Below are positions 8,562 to 18,179 of a DNA stretch of 64,000 bases, piece by piece. The stretch's first letter is position 1. Every line of letters starts with the position of its first letter. The translations under genes were made by a program, and so were the position numbers. The stretch spans positions 372,001 to 436,000 of the forward strand of contig NZ_LPVY01000021.1 in the NCBI RefSeq assembly GCF_001613805.1, given 5' to 3'. The DNA is from Thalassospira lucentensis (GTDB lineage: Bacteria > Pseudomonadota > Alphaproteobacteria > Rhodospirillales > Thalassospiraceae). The notes beneath the pieces were generated by a model. The model made no database searches, was not told where the DNA came from, and was given only the letters and a program-made list of their open reading frames with translations.

Positions 8562-9749
8562 TTAGCGGTTTAGCGCACCAGTCATACGGTCAAGCCCCTC
8601 AAGGGTTAGCGGATACATACGGCCTTCCATCAACTTGTACATAATCTGGATCGAGCCATGATACTGCCACCAGTTTTCCGCCTGCGGATTGATCCAGGCG
8701 GCATGTTCGAAATGATCAAGCAACCGCTGCATCCAGACCGCCCCGGCTTCCTGATTCCAGTGTTCGACCGAACCACCGGGATAGGTGATTTCATAGGGGC
8801 TCATGGTGGCATCACCGACAATCACCAGCTTGTAATCCGCACCATAGGTCCGGATCACATCCCATGTTGAAACCTGATCGGTACGGCGGCGCGCGTTGTC
8901 CTTCCACAGCCCTTCATAGGGGCAATTGTGGAAGTAATAATATTCAAGATGCTTGAATTCGGTTTTGACCGCGGAAAACAGTTCCTCGCAGACCTTGATA
9001 TGGTCATCCATCGACCCGCCGATATCAAACAGCATCAGAACCTTGACCGCGTTATGGCGTTCGGGCCGCATCTGCACATCAAGCCATCCCTGACGGGCGG
9101 TTGATGTAATGGTGCCGGGCAGATCAAGTTCATCGGCGGCCCCGGTCCGGGCCCATTTGCGCAAACGCCGCAAAGCCACCTTGATATTGCGTGTGCCGAT
9201 TTCGACACTGTCATCAAGGTTCTTGAACTCGCGTTTATCCCAAACCTTGACCGCACGGCGATGGCGGGATTTGTCCTGCCCGATCCGCACCCCTTCGGGG
9301 TTATAGCCATAGGCCCCAAAGGGCGATGTCCCGGCAGTACCAATCCATTTATTGCCGCCCTGATGGCGGCCTTTCTGTTCCTCAAGCCGCTGTTTGAGGG
9401 TTTCCATCAGCTTTTCCCAACCGCCCAGCGCCTCGATCTCGGCCTTTTCCTCGTCGGTCAGGAATTTTTCGGCAAGCTTGTGCAGCCATTCTTCGGGGAT
9501 ATCGGCCTCGGCAACTTCATCCATGCCGTCCATCAGATCAATCACGCCCTTGAAATGGGCACCAAAGACCTGATCGAACCGGTCAAGATGGCGTTCATCC
9601 TTCACCAGTGCTGCGCGTGCCAGATAATAGAAATCCTCGACCGCATAGTTCGCAAGGCCCTTTTCGACAGCCTCGAGCAGCGTCAGATATTCCCGTAAAC
9701 TGACCGGAACGCGGGCCTCTTTCAGCTTAAAGAAAAAGCCGGTGAACAT
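8562..9749 (-). CDS. VWA-domain protein (CoxE-like) paired with MoxR
   Basis: A 395-residue cytoplasmic protein with a CoxE/VWA architecture: an N-terminal helical half and a C-terminal von Willebrand A domain (about residues 220-395). The metal-ion adhesion site is present but altered: the usual DxSxS reads DIGGSMDD, retaining the Asp and the second Ser. Later MIDAS-like parts are GDATMSPYE and the conserved W-rich tail. Proteins of this type act with a MoxR AAA+ ATPase as a chaperone or metal-centre assembly pair. The moxR gene lies directly upstream, six bases away. What they activate here is not shown by the neighbours. Confidence 0.88.
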   Translation of the reverse strand: MFTGFFFKLKEARVPVSLREYLTLLEAVEKGLANYAVEDFYYLARAALVKDERHLDRFDQVFGAHFKGVIDLMDGMDEVAEADIPEEWLHKLAEKFLTDEEKAEIEALGGWEKLMETLKQRLEEQKGRHQGGNKWIGTAGTSPFGAYGYNPEGVRIGQDKSRHRRAVKVWDKREFKNLDDSVEIGTRNIKVALRRLRKWARTGAADELDLPGTITSTARQGWLDVQMRPERHNAVKVLMLFDIGGSMDDHIKVCEELFSAVKTEFKHLEYYYFHNCPYEGLWKDNARRRTDQVSTWDVIRTYGADYKLVIVGDATMSPYEITYPGGSVEHWNQEAGAVWMQRLLDHFEHAAWINPQAENWWQYHGSIQIMYKLMEGRMYPLTLEGLDRMTGALNR

Positions 9750-9755
9750 GATGCT

Positions 9756-10601
9756 CTAACGCCCTTCGCGCCGCGCCATGAAGGCCAACCGTTCGAACAG
9801 GTGAACATCCTGCTCGTTTTTCAAAAGCGCCCCATGCAGTGGCGGCACGGCAGTTTTGGCATCCTTGGCCCGCAATGCTTCGGGCGGCAAGTCCTCGGCC
9901 ATCAGAAGTTTAAGCCAATCAAGCAGTTCGGAGGTAGACGGTTTTTTCTTAAGCCCACCAACTTCGCGCATGTCGTAAAACAGGTTCAATGCCTCCGACA
10001 CCAGACGTTTCTGGATATCGGGGAAATGGACCGCAACGATTTCGGCCATGGTTTCGGCATCGGGGAAGCGGATGTAATGGAAGAAACACCGGCGCAGGAA
10101 CGCGTCGGGCAGTTCCTTTTCATTGTTCGATGTGATGATCACGATCGGGCGGTTGGCAGCCTTGATGGTTTCCTGTGTTTCGTAAACAAAGAATTCCATC
10201 CGATCGAGTTCCTGAAGCAAGTCGTTGGGAAACTCGATATCGGCCTTGTCGATTTCATCGATCAAAAGGACCGGTGCGCTTTCATCCTCGAACGCTTCCC
10301 AAAGCTTGCCCTTGACAATGTAATTGGCGATATCGTGCACACGCGCATCACCCAACTGACTGTCACGCAGGCGCGAAACCGCGTCATATTCATACAGCCC
10401 CTGCTGCGCACGCGTGGTTGATTTGATCGACCAGGTAATCAGTTTCTTGCCAAGCGATTTTGCAATTTCCTCGGCCAGAACGGTCTTACCGGTTCCTGGT
10501 TCGCCCTTGACCAGAAGCGGCCGCTGCAAGGTGATTGCGGCATTGACTGCCACCATCAGATCCTCGGTCGCGACGTAATTTTCCGTACCCTGAAATTTCA
10601 T
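9756..10601 (-). CDS. MoxR-family AAA+ ATPase
   Basis: The 281-residue protein has a Walker A (GEPGTGKT, near residue 40), Walker B (VLLIDEIDKAD), sensor 1 in VIITSNNEKELPDAFLRRC with the arginine finger region, and the small C-terminal lid. This is the MoxR group, which remodels partner complexes together with VWA proteins. I chose the ATG at 10601 (MKFQGTENYVAT) because CAGGG lies a few bases upstream and the family usually starts there; an ATG at 10616 has no ribosome-binding site. It forms a two-gene operon with the VWA gene. Confidence 0.92.
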   Translation of the reverse strand: MKFQGTENYVATEDLMVAVNAAITLQRPLLVKGEPGTGKTVLAEEIAKSLGKKLITWSIKSTTRAQQGLYEYDAVSRLRDSQLGDARVHDIANYIVKGKLWEAFEDESAPVLLIDEIDKADIEFPNDLLQELDRMEFFVYETQETIKAANRPIVIITSNNEKELPDAFLRRCFFHYIRFPDAETMAEIVAVHFPDIQKRLVSEALNLFYDMREVGGLKKKPSTSELLDWLKLLMAEDLPPEALRAKDAKTAVPPLHGALLKNEQDVHLFERLAFMARREGR

Positions 10602-10829
10602 TTTGCCCTGCAACATAAGTTGACGTTTACGTTAACCTAGGATGTTGCCGCTCGCAGGGCAAGGGACGAGTTCACGAGCCGCCCGGTTCAACGAGCTTGT
10701 GCCGTTACAGCCAATAGCTTACCATCATTGAAAATCATAAAAATTCCAAACTGTTATAAAGTTCTGGTGCCCGGGGGAGTTACAAAGCTGCTCGATTGCG
10801 ATTTTGCAGTGCGTCAGGGGGAAGCTTGT

Positions 10830-11810
10830 GTGACATATCTTGAGAATCATCAGGTTTTATCATCACGTGATCTGAACGAGACACGTGCCCTTTTGGCTGA
10901 TCTGAATTCCATTGATTCACTGGACCTGATCGAACGACCTGCATTTTTCGATGTCGCGGTTCGGGTGACTGCCTTGGGCGATTTGCAGGTTTTGCATTCG
11001 TCCTTTGGCGATTGCCGCATCCAGCTTCGGACACCAGAAAGCGATAATGATGCACTGTTCATGATCATCCCGACCGAAGGCGGCGGCACGGTCCAGCATC
11101 AGGGGCGGGATTACACGATTTCGACCAGACGCGGACTGATCCGCGACATGCGCATGCCCCTTTTCGCGGACGAAGACCGGTTTGCCTGCTTTGGCGTCCG
11201 GTTGCCAAAAGATATTCTCTCCAAACATTGCCGGATGCTTTTGGGCAATGATGGCTCAGCCACGGATCCAGGCTTTGAAATCAGCCTTGATCTGGCCTCC
11301 GCACCGGGTCGGCATGTATGCAATACCCTGAATTACATCGCACAGGCCCTTGATGGTCCTCTGCTCAATTCCGACAATTCCATTGTTCTGAGCGGTCTTC
11401 AGGATTTGCTTTTGACAAATATCCTGATGATGCTTCCGAATTCTTGTTCGGAACTTCTGCATTGGCAAACGAAATCCAACGCGGTTCCGCACTATGTGAA
11501 ACGGGCACGCGATTACATCCACGCCCACGCCCATACACCGATCACACTTGAAACTCTGGTACAGCATGCGGATTGCGGTTATCGGACGTTACAAACGGCA
11601 TTTAATGCCGCCTATGGCATATCGCCGATGGCGTATCTAAAATCGGTGCGCCTAAGCCATGCCTATAAAGACCTTCTTGACAGCGAGGATGGGGCAAGCG
11701 TTGCCGAAATCGCGATGAAATGGGGCTTTGCCCATGCCGGACGCTTTTCGCAAAGCTATGCAAGGCAGTTCGGTGTTCTACCGTCTGAAACCCTGCGCAA
11801 GCGACACTAA
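10830..11810 (+). CDS. AraC-family transcriptional regulator
   Basis: A 326-residue AraC-type regulator. The N-terminal part resembles the AraC_binding_2 cupin-like domain (ETRALLADLNS, then GGGTVQHQGRDY near the ligand pocket). The C-terminal 100 residues hold the double helix-turn-helix: TLETLVQHADCGYRTLQTAF and VAEIAMKWGFAHAGRFSQSY, ending in FGVLPSETLRKRH. I favour a GTG start at 10830, which follows GGGGGAA and gives the family's usual beginning; a longer frame opens with TTG at 10728. No obvious target gene adjoins it. Confidence 0.88.
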   Translation: MTYLENHQVLSSRDLNETRALLADLNSIDSLDLIERPAFFDVAVRVTALGDLQVLHSSFGDCRIQLRTPESDNDALFMIIPTEGGGTVQHQGRDYTISTRRGLIRDMRMPLFADEDRFACFGVRLPKDILSKHCRMLLGNDGSATDPGFEISLDLASAPGRHVCNTLNYIAQALDGPLLNSDNSIVLSGLQDLLLTNILMMLPNSCSELLHWQTKSNAVPHYVKRARDYIHAHAHTPITLETLVQHADCGYRTLQTAFNAAYGISPMAYLKSVRLSHAYKDLLDSEDGASVAEIAMKWGFAHAGRFSQSYARQFGVLPSETLRKRH

Positions 11811-11958
11811 TTTGTGATCTCCGCCTGCCGTCCCGGGCAGGTTTGACTTTCTGCAGATCGGGGATGGAAATGATTGCCCCACCGCCTATAATCCCATCGA
11901 AATTCGATAAATTTGATGTTCCGGGCAACAGAATGACACCAAGGTTGGGAGAATTTGC

Positions 11959-12801
11959 ATGACCACTATGTCCTTTGCGGATATGGGGCTTGCCGCGCTT
12001 AAACGCCGCCAATATGACGCTGCGATCAATATGTTGCGCCAGGCACTTGGCGAGGATGAGGATAATCTTGAAGCGCGGTTCGGGTTGGCCCGCGCCCTTC
12101 ATGAAAGAGGTTCACTAACCGAAGCACTTGGTGAATACCGTACTGTGCTGCAATCTGATGGAGGCCACGAAGAATGCGTGCATCACATTGCACGCGCGCT
12201 GCTTGAAAACGGGGATGCCCGTTCGGCACTTAACCATGTCGATATCGTTTTGCGTCATCATCCGACCGATCCCGATTTGCTGATTTTACGCGGACAGGCC
12301 CTTCTGGAACTTGAGCAGCCCGAATATGCGTTAAGCGCCTTTCAGAACGCCGCCCATCACCAGCCGGGCAATTCCAATATCCACCGGCTGATCGCAACAG
12401 CACATCGCGCCAATGACGATATCGAAAGCGAACGCCGCGCGATCGAGCAGCTTTTGCGGATTGATCCGGCATCGATGGTCGCATCAAATGATCTGGGTGT
12501 GATCAATCTGCGCGAAGGGCATCTGATTGCAGCCTTTGAAGCGTTCGAACTGATCCTGAGCCATGATCCCGAAAATGCCGAAGCCGCCCTTAACCGCGCT
12601 ATCACGCTGACCGTAATGGGCGGTATGGATGACAAGGCGATCTGGGACCGGGTCATGGAAATCAGTGCCGATCTGGACGGAATCGAAGAAACCCGTGTGC
12701 TTGCCGACGATCTTGCAAAACTGCCGGGCAAGAACCGCAAAGACAGCAAAAAGGCGGCCGAGCTGATTGCACGCGCCGCCCATGCACCGATTGATATCTG
12801 A
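11959..12801 (+). CDS. Tetratricopeptide-repeat protein
   Basis: A 280-residue protein made mostly of TPR units, seen in ALKRRQYDAAINMLRQAL, ARFGLARALHERGSLTEAL, LLILRGQALLELEQPEYALSAF and ASNDLGVINLREGHLIAAF. There is no signal peptide, so it is presumably cytoplasmic and acts as a scaffold. It resembles TadD-like TPR proteins in layout, but no pilus genes are nearby. The start follows GGGAG. It converges with an MFS transporter gene, and nothing around it suggests a partner. Confidence 0.82.
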   Translation: MTTMSFADMGLAALKRRQYDAAINMLRQALGEDEDNLEARFGLARALHERGSLTEALGEYRTVLQSDGGHEECVHHIARALLENGDARSALNHVDIVLRHHPTDPDLLILRGQALLELEQPEYALSAFQNAAHHQPGNSNIHRLIATAHRANDDIESERRAIEQLLRIDPASMVASNDLGVINLREGHLIAAFEAFELILSHDPENAEAALNRAITLTVMGGMDDKAIWDRVMEISADLDGIEETRVLADDLAKLPGKNRKDSKKAAELIARAAHAPIDI

Positions 12802-12821
12802 AAGACAAGACGTCGGGTAAC

Positions 12822-14078
12822 TTAAACCGCCGGCACATCTGCCTCTGCCGTCGTTTGACGAATGCGCAGCCATCCCAGAATGCCGATCACGCATAGCATT
12901 GCGGCGATAAAGCCAAGGAAGAAGGGCGCGTAACTGGCGATACCGGCCAGAACCCCACCGATCAGCACGGCGGCGGCTTCGGCGAGAACATGGGCAGAAC
13001 GGTAAACGCCAAGCGCCTGCCCCTGTTCATGTGATCCGGCTGCGTTGGAAATAAACAGGCTGGTCGTCACCTCGCACCAGGCAATACCGAATGCCGCCAG
13101 ACACATCGGCACAAATATCCACACCAGCCCATCGGGGATCAGGAACGTGATCAGGCCGATCCCCAAAAACAGATGACCAAGGGTCCCCACACCGATCAGG
13201 CCGCAAATCTTCTGCGCACGATCAACCGTCAATCCGGCAAGGATCAGCGGGATCGAAATGATTGCCGAACACATGCCAAGGAAACTGCTGGTGACGTCGT
13301 AATTCTGTACCAGATAGACCCCGAAAAAGGCAAAGAAGATATAAACCGCGATATAGCTGAAGAACGAAATCACATAACCCGGCAAAAGGTCGGGGTCCTT
13401 GATCGTCGCCCAGACCGTGCGGGTAGCGGGTGGCGTCATACCCTTTGGCGTGCCGCGACGGCGCGCATATTCAGGAATGCGCAGGATTACGAATACCACC
13501 AGCAGGTTAAAGGCATACATACCTGCGGCAAAATAGAACGGCCAGGAAACGTTAAAGGACGGATGAATGGTCGGGTCGGAGAAAAAGCCGCCCATCAGCG
13601 GGCCGATGATCCAGCCGACATTGATCGCGACCGTGATCAGACCAAAATTGCGCACCTTGGTTTCCGGACGGCTGATATCCGATGCAATCGATTGGGCAAT
13701 CGCCATATTGCCCTCGCACAGGCCCGACACAAAACGTCCAATCAAAACCAACGGCAAATTTGCAGTCGCCACCCCATAGGCGGTCACCAGATAGCCAAGG
13801 GCCGCACCGGTCAGCGACGCCATCAGAACTGGACGGCGGCCAAGCTTGTCCGATACCCGCCCCAGCCACGGTGCACCGATAAACTGCCCGATGGGATAAA
13901 GCGCCATGGCGACACCCAAAAGCATCGTGCGGTATTCTGTGGGCACCGAGGGATCAAGAAAACCCAGTTCGGGTTTCAGAAACATCGGGCTGAAAACAGG
14001 ATAAGGCAGGCTGAACCCGGCAAAACCGAACAGCACGGTCAAAAAGACCGCGGACATGGTTTTGGTTTCCTGGGACAT
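12822..14078 (-). CDS. MFS drug-exporter-type transporter (DHA1, TetA-like)
   Basis: A 418-residue, 12-helix major-facilitator transporter. Family motifs are GRVSDKLGRRPVLM in the loop between helices 2 and 3 (the MFS signature) and the GLITVAINVGWIIGPLMGG run of helix 5 (motif C of antiporters). This points to drug or metabolite efflux by proton antiport. The gene lies 60 bases downstream of a TetR regulator in the same direction, the usual layout for an exporter controlled by a cognate ligand-responsive repressor. The substrate is unknown. Confidence 0.88.
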   Translation of the reverse strand: MSQETKTMSAVFLTVLFGFAGFSLPYPVFSPMFLKPELGFLDPSVPTEYRTMLLGVAMALYPIGQFIGAPWLGRVSDKLGRRPVLMASLTGAALGYLVTAYGVATANLPLVLIGRFVSGLCEGNMAIAQSIASDISRPETKVRNFGLITVAINVGWIIGPLMGGFFSDPTIHPSFNVSWPFYFAAGMYAFNLLVVFVILRIPEYARRRGTPKGMTPPATRTVWATIKDPDLLPGYVISFFSYIAVYIFFAFFGVYLVQNYDVTSSFLGMCSAIISIPLILAGLTVDRAQKICGLIGVGTLGHLFLGIGLITFLIPDGLVWIFVPMCLAAFGIAWCEVTTSLFISNAAGSHEQGQALGVYRSAHVLAEAAAVLIGGVLAGIASYAPFFLGFIAAMLCVIGILGWLRIRQTTAEADVPAV

Positions 14079-14138
14079 GGGGCGAATACTCCGTGGGGCA
14101 TTTTGGTGGTGGTGGTTAATTGATAGCGTCGCCAGTGG

Positions 14139-14879
14139 CTATTTCAGATCGGCATAGCGGGCGGCAAGGTCGCGCACGATCTGGCGAGCGTCATCGACAT
14201 ACCATCCCGCCCCGGCCAAAAGATCGGCCAGACTGTCGCAGAAGATGTCAATCGCATTGCTGCGCAATTCAGTGCCATAATGGCGGTCGGTTATTTCTGA
14301 AAGGGCCAGGGCATTCATGCCAAATGAAAGCCCCCAACTGCCAAGATTGAGGTTGCGGGTCTGTGCGATCACATCGCCCGATACCCCCAGTTCATTGGCA
14401 GCATCGGACAGGAAGCTTTGGAACATTTCGGTGATACGTCCGATCCCGGCGAGCTGGCTTTGATGGTGCGACGGGGTTGCGCGCTGCCAGATCGAAGGGG
14501 CCAGAGCGAGATATTCGGCCTCAAACCATTGCGGGTGATCAATGGAAAAGCGGATATCAAGCAGGCTTGCGACAATGAACTTTTCCATCGCACTGCCGTC
14601 ATGAGCATGGGCATAATCGAAAAACCCGGCGCGTTTTTGCCCCGCCAGAATCGCAAGCCCAAGCAGCAAGTCCTCCTTGCTGGCGAAATGGGCATAAAGT
14701 GTGCCAACCGAAATATCGCAGGCGCGGGCCAGATCAGACATCTTCAGTTCGAAAAACCCGTATTCCGCAATCAGCTCGCCCGCGCGTTCAAGGATCAGTT
14801 CCTCGCGCTGCTGACGTTTTTCAATGCGGTTTGGCCGCTGTCTCAGCGGTTGCTTTTCCGGGTCGTTCAGGGTTGCCAT
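14139..14879 (-). CDS. TetR-family regulator of the adjacent MFS exporter
   Basis: A 246-residue regulator. The helix-turn-helix is in the first 70 residues (ILERAGELIAEYGFFELKMSDLARAC and ISVGTLYAHFASKEDLLLGL). I set the start at 14879 (MATLNDPEKQPLRQ), preceded by AGGCAGGGA; a longer frame from 15104 has no homologous sequence. It is cotranscribed with the MFS gene and is likely its repressor. A dyad at 14956-14991 upstream is a candidate operator. Confidence 0.9.
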   Translation of the reverse strand: MATLNDPEKQPLRQRPNRIEKRQQREELILERAGELIAEYGFFELKMSDLARACDISVGTLYAHFASKEDLLLGLAILAGQKRAGFFDYAHAHDGSAMEKFIVASLLDIRFSIDHPQWFEAEYLALAPSIWQRATPSHHQSQLAGIGRITEMFQSFLSDAANELGVSGDVIAQTRNLNLGSWGLSFGMNALALSEITDRHYGTELRSNAIDIFCDSLADLLAGAGWYVDDARQIVRDLAARYADLK

Positions 14880-14955
14880 ATCCCTGCCTTTCAATAAATG
14901 ACGTAAAATCGAATTTGGTTCATTTTTTAACACCAAACAATCGCGAATTTTGCAT

Positions 14956-14991
14956 GGGTGGCATTCATCCGAACACTCAACGGATGCACCC
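14956..14991. promoter_or_regulatory. Inverted repeat, candidate TetR operator
   Basis: CATCCG-N9-CGGATG (14966-14986) is bordered by GGGTG on the left and CACCC on the right, the left arm being interrupted by five bases. It lies 77 bases upstream of the tetR start in the gap shared with the DUF2254 gene. Confidence 0.4.
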
Positions 14992-15006
14992 AAACGCAGA
15001 AAACAG

Positions 15007-15031
15007 GGAACCGGCTTTAACCTCATACGTT
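15007..15031 (+). promoter_or_regulatory. EcfG-type general-stress promoter for the DUF2254 gene
   Basis: GGAAC (15007-15011), 16 bases, CGTT (15028-15031): an exact match to the alphaproteobacterial EcfG consensus, oriented toward the DUF2254 gene, whose start is about 90 bases downstream. Confidence 0.6.
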
Positions 15032-15121
15032 TAACACTGGATCGCTGTCCCGGTTTCGGCTTTGCCAACGGGCGGCATTTGTCGCCACGCAAAGCACACG
15101 GCAAGAACAGGACCGCAGTAA

Positions 15122-16474
15122 ATGTTTCACCGATTTATCCGGATATGGGAATTTCTTGGTCACAGCTTGTGGTTTATTCCGCTGCTTTATGCAATTGGCG
15201 GTGCCACTGTTGCCTTGCTGGCAATTCGCCTCCCGGGCGAGGAGATGATTGCCAGCCTACCGGATTTCTGGCCGCGTTTCGGAACGGTTCAAACGGTACA
15301 GGACCTGACATCGACCCTTCTTGCCACCCTTGTGACCATGACCACCTTTGCCCTGTCCGTAACCATGGTGGTTCTGACACTTGCCGCCGGATCACTGGGC
15401 CCACGCACCATTCGCAATTTCATGGGCGATCCCAAAACACAAAATGCACTGGGCAGTTTTGTCGGATCCATTCTGTTTCTGATCACTGCCCTTGTCATCA
15501 TGGGGGGCCAGGGCAAGGAGGATCAGGTCCCGCAAATTGCCGCCATAACCGGGATTATCCTTTTTGTCGTAAGCCTGTTTGTCCTGATTCTGTTTGTGCA
15601 TCATCTGGGTCGATCCATTGTAGCGGATCAAGTCATCCAGAAAGTCGGCGGAAATCTGGAAGAAACGATTGCATCGTCGCTGGAAACGCTTTCAAAACCA
15701 ATCGACCATGCAGCAGAAGCCGGATGCACCCTGCCTGATGCGGGAACAATCAACCCTGACAGAGCCATCAAGGCCGCAAAATCTGGTTATGTGCAGGGCA
15801 TCGACTATGAAGGTTTGCTGGAGGTTGCGACCAAGGCAGACATTCATATCGCCCTGACAATCCATGCCGGACAGCATGTGATTGCCGAAGACATTATCGG
15901 AGAAATCAGCATAAATGCCGCCAATGCAACAGACGACATCGACGAATACCGGAATTTCATTACCGAACAGATACTGATTGGCAATCAGCGCACCGCGATG
16001 CTTGATATCGAGTTCGCCCTGCGCCAACTCGTCGAGGTCGCCCTGCGCGCATTGTCACCGGGCATCAATGACCCGTTTACCGCAATTGCGGTGATTTATC
16101 GTCTGGGCCGGGCCATGCCACAGGCGATGAATTTTCATTCCCCGTTGGGCCTTTGGCGAGACGAGCAAGGACAGGAACGGATATGTGCCCATCTTTCGGA
16201 TTTCGGCGAGATGCTGGACGCGGCATTTAACCAGATCCGACAATCGGCAAGCACCAAGCCCTATGTGTTGTTGCCAATGGCAGAAGTTCTTGAAAGTCTG
16301 ATCGGACAGGCCAAAACAGCCAAACAGCAGGACACCCTGCGCGATCATGCGCGCCTTATCGGACGGACGGCCGCGCGAAACATCGCCGAGGCGGCTGATC
16401 GCAGGGCGGTTGAACGTGCCGTCAACCGTGTCCTGCGACAGCAACAGGCCAAAGACGATTATTCAGCGGCCTGA
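15122..16474 (+). CDS. DUF2254 membrane protein
   Basis: The 450-residue protein has four predicted membrane segments in the first 190 residues (around LWFIPLLYAIGGATVALLAI, TSTLLATLVTMTTFALSVTM, SFVGSILFLITALVIMGG and AITGIILFVVSLFVLILFVH) and a long cytoplasmic part containing ALSPGINDPFTAIAV, a DUF2254 signature. Its biochemical role is unknown. The 3' end overlaps the convergent DUF2798 gene by 16 bases. An EcfG-type promoter upstream suggests it belongs to the general stress response. Confidence 0.88.
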   Translation: MFHRFIRIWEFLGHSLWFIPLLYAIGGATVALLAIRLPGEEMIASLPDFWPRFGTVQTVQDLTSTLLATLVTMTTFALSVTMVVLTLAAGSLGPRTIRNFMGDPKTQNALGSFVGSILFLITALVIMGGQGKEDQVPQIAAITGIILFVVSLFVLILFVHHLGRSIVADQVIQKVGGNLEETIASSLETLSKPIDHAAEAGCTLPDAGTINPDRAIKAAKSGYVQGIDYEGLLEVATKADIHIALTIHAGQHVIAEDIIGEISINAANATDDIDEYRNFITEQILIGNQRTAMLDIEFALRQLVEVALRALSPGINDPFTAIAVIYRLGRAMPQAMNFHSPLGLWRDEQGQERICAHLSDFGEMLDAAFNQIRQSASTKPYVLLPMAEVLESLIGQAKTAKQQDTLRDHARLIGRTAARNIAEAADRRAVERAVNRVLRQQQAKDDYSAA

Positions 16475-16704
16475 ACACGTGAATGGCGGGTCAGGTTATT
16501 TGCGATGCGCGTCACCGTGCCGCCACTGATCAGAACCAGCGAAAAGGCAATAGGCCAGGCAATGACAAATGCCCGCCCCCAGCGCAGCAGAAATTCGGGG
16601 TCGATACCAGTATTGATCAGTGTCACCAGCCCGGTCATCAGGGTCGACAGCCAGATCGACATCAGACCGGAAAATACAAAACGATAAAAACGTGCCGGAA
16701 GCAT
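16459..16704 (-). CDS. DUF2798 small membrane protein
   Basis: An 81-residue protein with two hydrophobic helices (FVFSGLMSIWLSTLMTGLVT and WGRAFVIAWPIAFSLVLISG) joined by a short loop, matching DUF2798. It is an inner-membrane protein of unknown function. The start follows GGAG-like sequence (AGGAGCC region just upstream). It is divergent from a LysR regulator at 16812, a likely controller, and its end overlaps the DUF2254 gene on the other strand. Confidence 0.82.
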   Translation of the reverse strand: MLPARFYRFVFSGLMSIWLSTLMTGLVTLINTGIDPEFLLRWGRAFVIAWPIAFSLVLISGGTVTRIANNLTRHSRVQAAE

Positions 16705-16811
16705 GTGAGGCTCCTTTGATTTGGTTCCCGTTTACGGTGGGCATGGAGCGGACAATGCGATAATCTCATTTTTGGGAATAGTGGATATTTTCGGGATTTG
16801 AGTTTCCACAT

Positions 16812-17714
16812 ATGGAACATGCGCAACTGGACGATTTCGCCCTTTTCATTCGCATAGCCGAACTTGGTAGCCTCCGGCAGGCATCGATTGCCCTGGAGGT
16901 TCCGATGGCGACACTTAGCCGACGCCTGCAAAAGCTGGAGGAAAAGCTGGGCTGCAAACTGCTGCTACGCGGCAGCGGACGGTTCGCCCTGACTGATGCC
17001 GGGCATACCTATTTCGACCAGTTACGCCCTCTGGTCACCGAAATGAACAGAACGCTTGAAAGTATCGACACACGCCATAACGAGCCTGCCGGGATTTTGA
17101 AGATCGCCTTGCCTGTCAATCTCGCCCGAAGCTGGCTCGCCCCGTTTTTCAGCACTTTTCTTCGTAAACATCCCCATATCGATCTGCGGCTGACCCTGTC
17201 CAATCGTGTATTGCCGCTTGGCGAATTCAATTTTGATGTCGCCATCCGCGTCGGCAAGCAAACCCAGCAATCTCTCGTCCTGCGCAAGCTGTGTGACACC
17301 TATCTGGTTGCCTGTGCCGCCCCGGAATATCTGGCGAAATTCGGCACACCGACATCGCCCGAAGAACTGCGTTATCATGCGATGATTGTCGCAAGTCCGC
17401 TTCGAACCTGGCGGTTGACCCACCGCAAAACAGGACGCAACGAGGTATTTAGCGTTGATGGCCGGTTTGACGTCGACGAGATCGAACTGGCATCACTTAT
17501 GATAGAAGAAGGCCACGGCATCGGCCTTGTACCACACAGCATTATCAGCAATAGGCTGCGGGCTGGACGACTTGTAGCGCTTCTGCCCGACTGGGAAACC
17601 GAACAGCGCGATATCTTTGCTGTTTGGCCCGAAACCGATTTCATGCCCAAACGCCAACGTGTTTTCATAGATGAACTGGTGGCCTTTGCCACGCAAAACC
17701 CGGCAGACCGATAA
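16812..17714 (+). CDS. LysR-family transcriptional regulator
   Basis: A 300-residue LysR regulator of the DsdC/CrgA-like group: winged HTH at residues 1-60 (LDDFALFIRIAELGSLRQAS, then MATLSRRLQKLEEKLG) and a substrate-binding-like domain from about residue 90 (GILKIALPVNLARSWLAPFF). It is divergent from the DUF2798 gene; GTGGA-N19-TCCAC (16781-16809) in the gap is a weak operator candidate. The effector is unknown. Confidence 0.9.
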   Translation: MEHAQLDDFALFIRIAELGSLRQASIALEVPMATLSRRLQKLEEKLGCKLLLRGSGRFALTDAGHTYFDQLRPLVTEMNRTLESIDTRHNEPAGILKIALPVNLARSWLAPFFSTFLRKHPHIDLRLTLSNRVLPLGEFNFDVAIRVGKQTQQSLVLRKLCDTYLVACAAPEYLAKFGTPTSPEELRYHAMIVASPLRTWRLTHRKTGRNEVFSVDGRFDVDEIELASLMIEEGHGIGLVPHSIISNRLRAGRLVALLPDWETEQRDIFAVWPETDFMPKRQRVFIDELVAFATQNPADR

Positions 17715-17724
17715 CCGGAAACCA

Positions 17725-18168
17725 TCAACGCATGACCGGCGGTGGCATGCGTCGTTCAACCGACTTCGATTTCACGATAGATGTGTTGGTTTCCGCTTTG
17801 TCGACAATGCGATCCAGCAATGTATCAAGCTCCCCCATCGAGCGGACATAAAGCCGCGCAATATAACAATCATCGCCCGTGACCTTGTCGCATTCCCCGA
17901 ATTCTGGAATTTCTTCGATCATCTGCTGAACGATATGCAATTTGCCCGGCAGCGGACGAATGCGTACGATCGCCTGCAGCGGATAGCCAAGTGCTTCGGG
18001 ATTTACATCAATGGTAAAGCCCCGAATAACGCCGCGTTCCTCCAGACGCCGGACCCGTTCCGCCACGCCGGGGGATGATAGCCCGACACGGGCTGCCAGT
18101 TCCTTTTGCGAGATACGCGAATCACCAATCAGGATTTTCAGTATCTTCTGGTCGATTTCATCGATCAC
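17725..18168 (-). CDS. Lrp/AsnC-family transcriptional regulator
   Basis: A 147-residue Lrp-type regulator. The N-terminal HTH reads IDEIDQKILKILIGDSRISQ and LSSPGVAERVRRLEERG, followed by a RAM domain with the family glycine turn near VTGDDCYIARLYV. I use a GTG start at 18168, seven bases after AGGAAA; an ATG at 18195 would place a palindrome (18180-18205) within the gene. It is divergent from an EamA exporter, the classic layout of an amino-acid-responsive regulator and its efflux pump. Confidence 0.9.
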   Translation of the reverse strand: MIDEIDQKILKILIGDSRISQKELAARVGLSSPGVAERVRRLEERGVIRGFTIDVNPEALGYPLQAIVRIRPLPGKLHIVQQMIEEIPEFGECDKVTGDDCYIARLYVRSMGELDTLLDRIVDKAETNTSIVKSKSVERRMPPPVMR

Positions 18169-18179
18169 TTTACTTTTCC

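Noticed and set aside
13173-14123. 316-codon frame opposite the MFS gene
   Set aside because: Composition rich in Arg, His and Gln, typical of a shadow of a membrane-protein gene.
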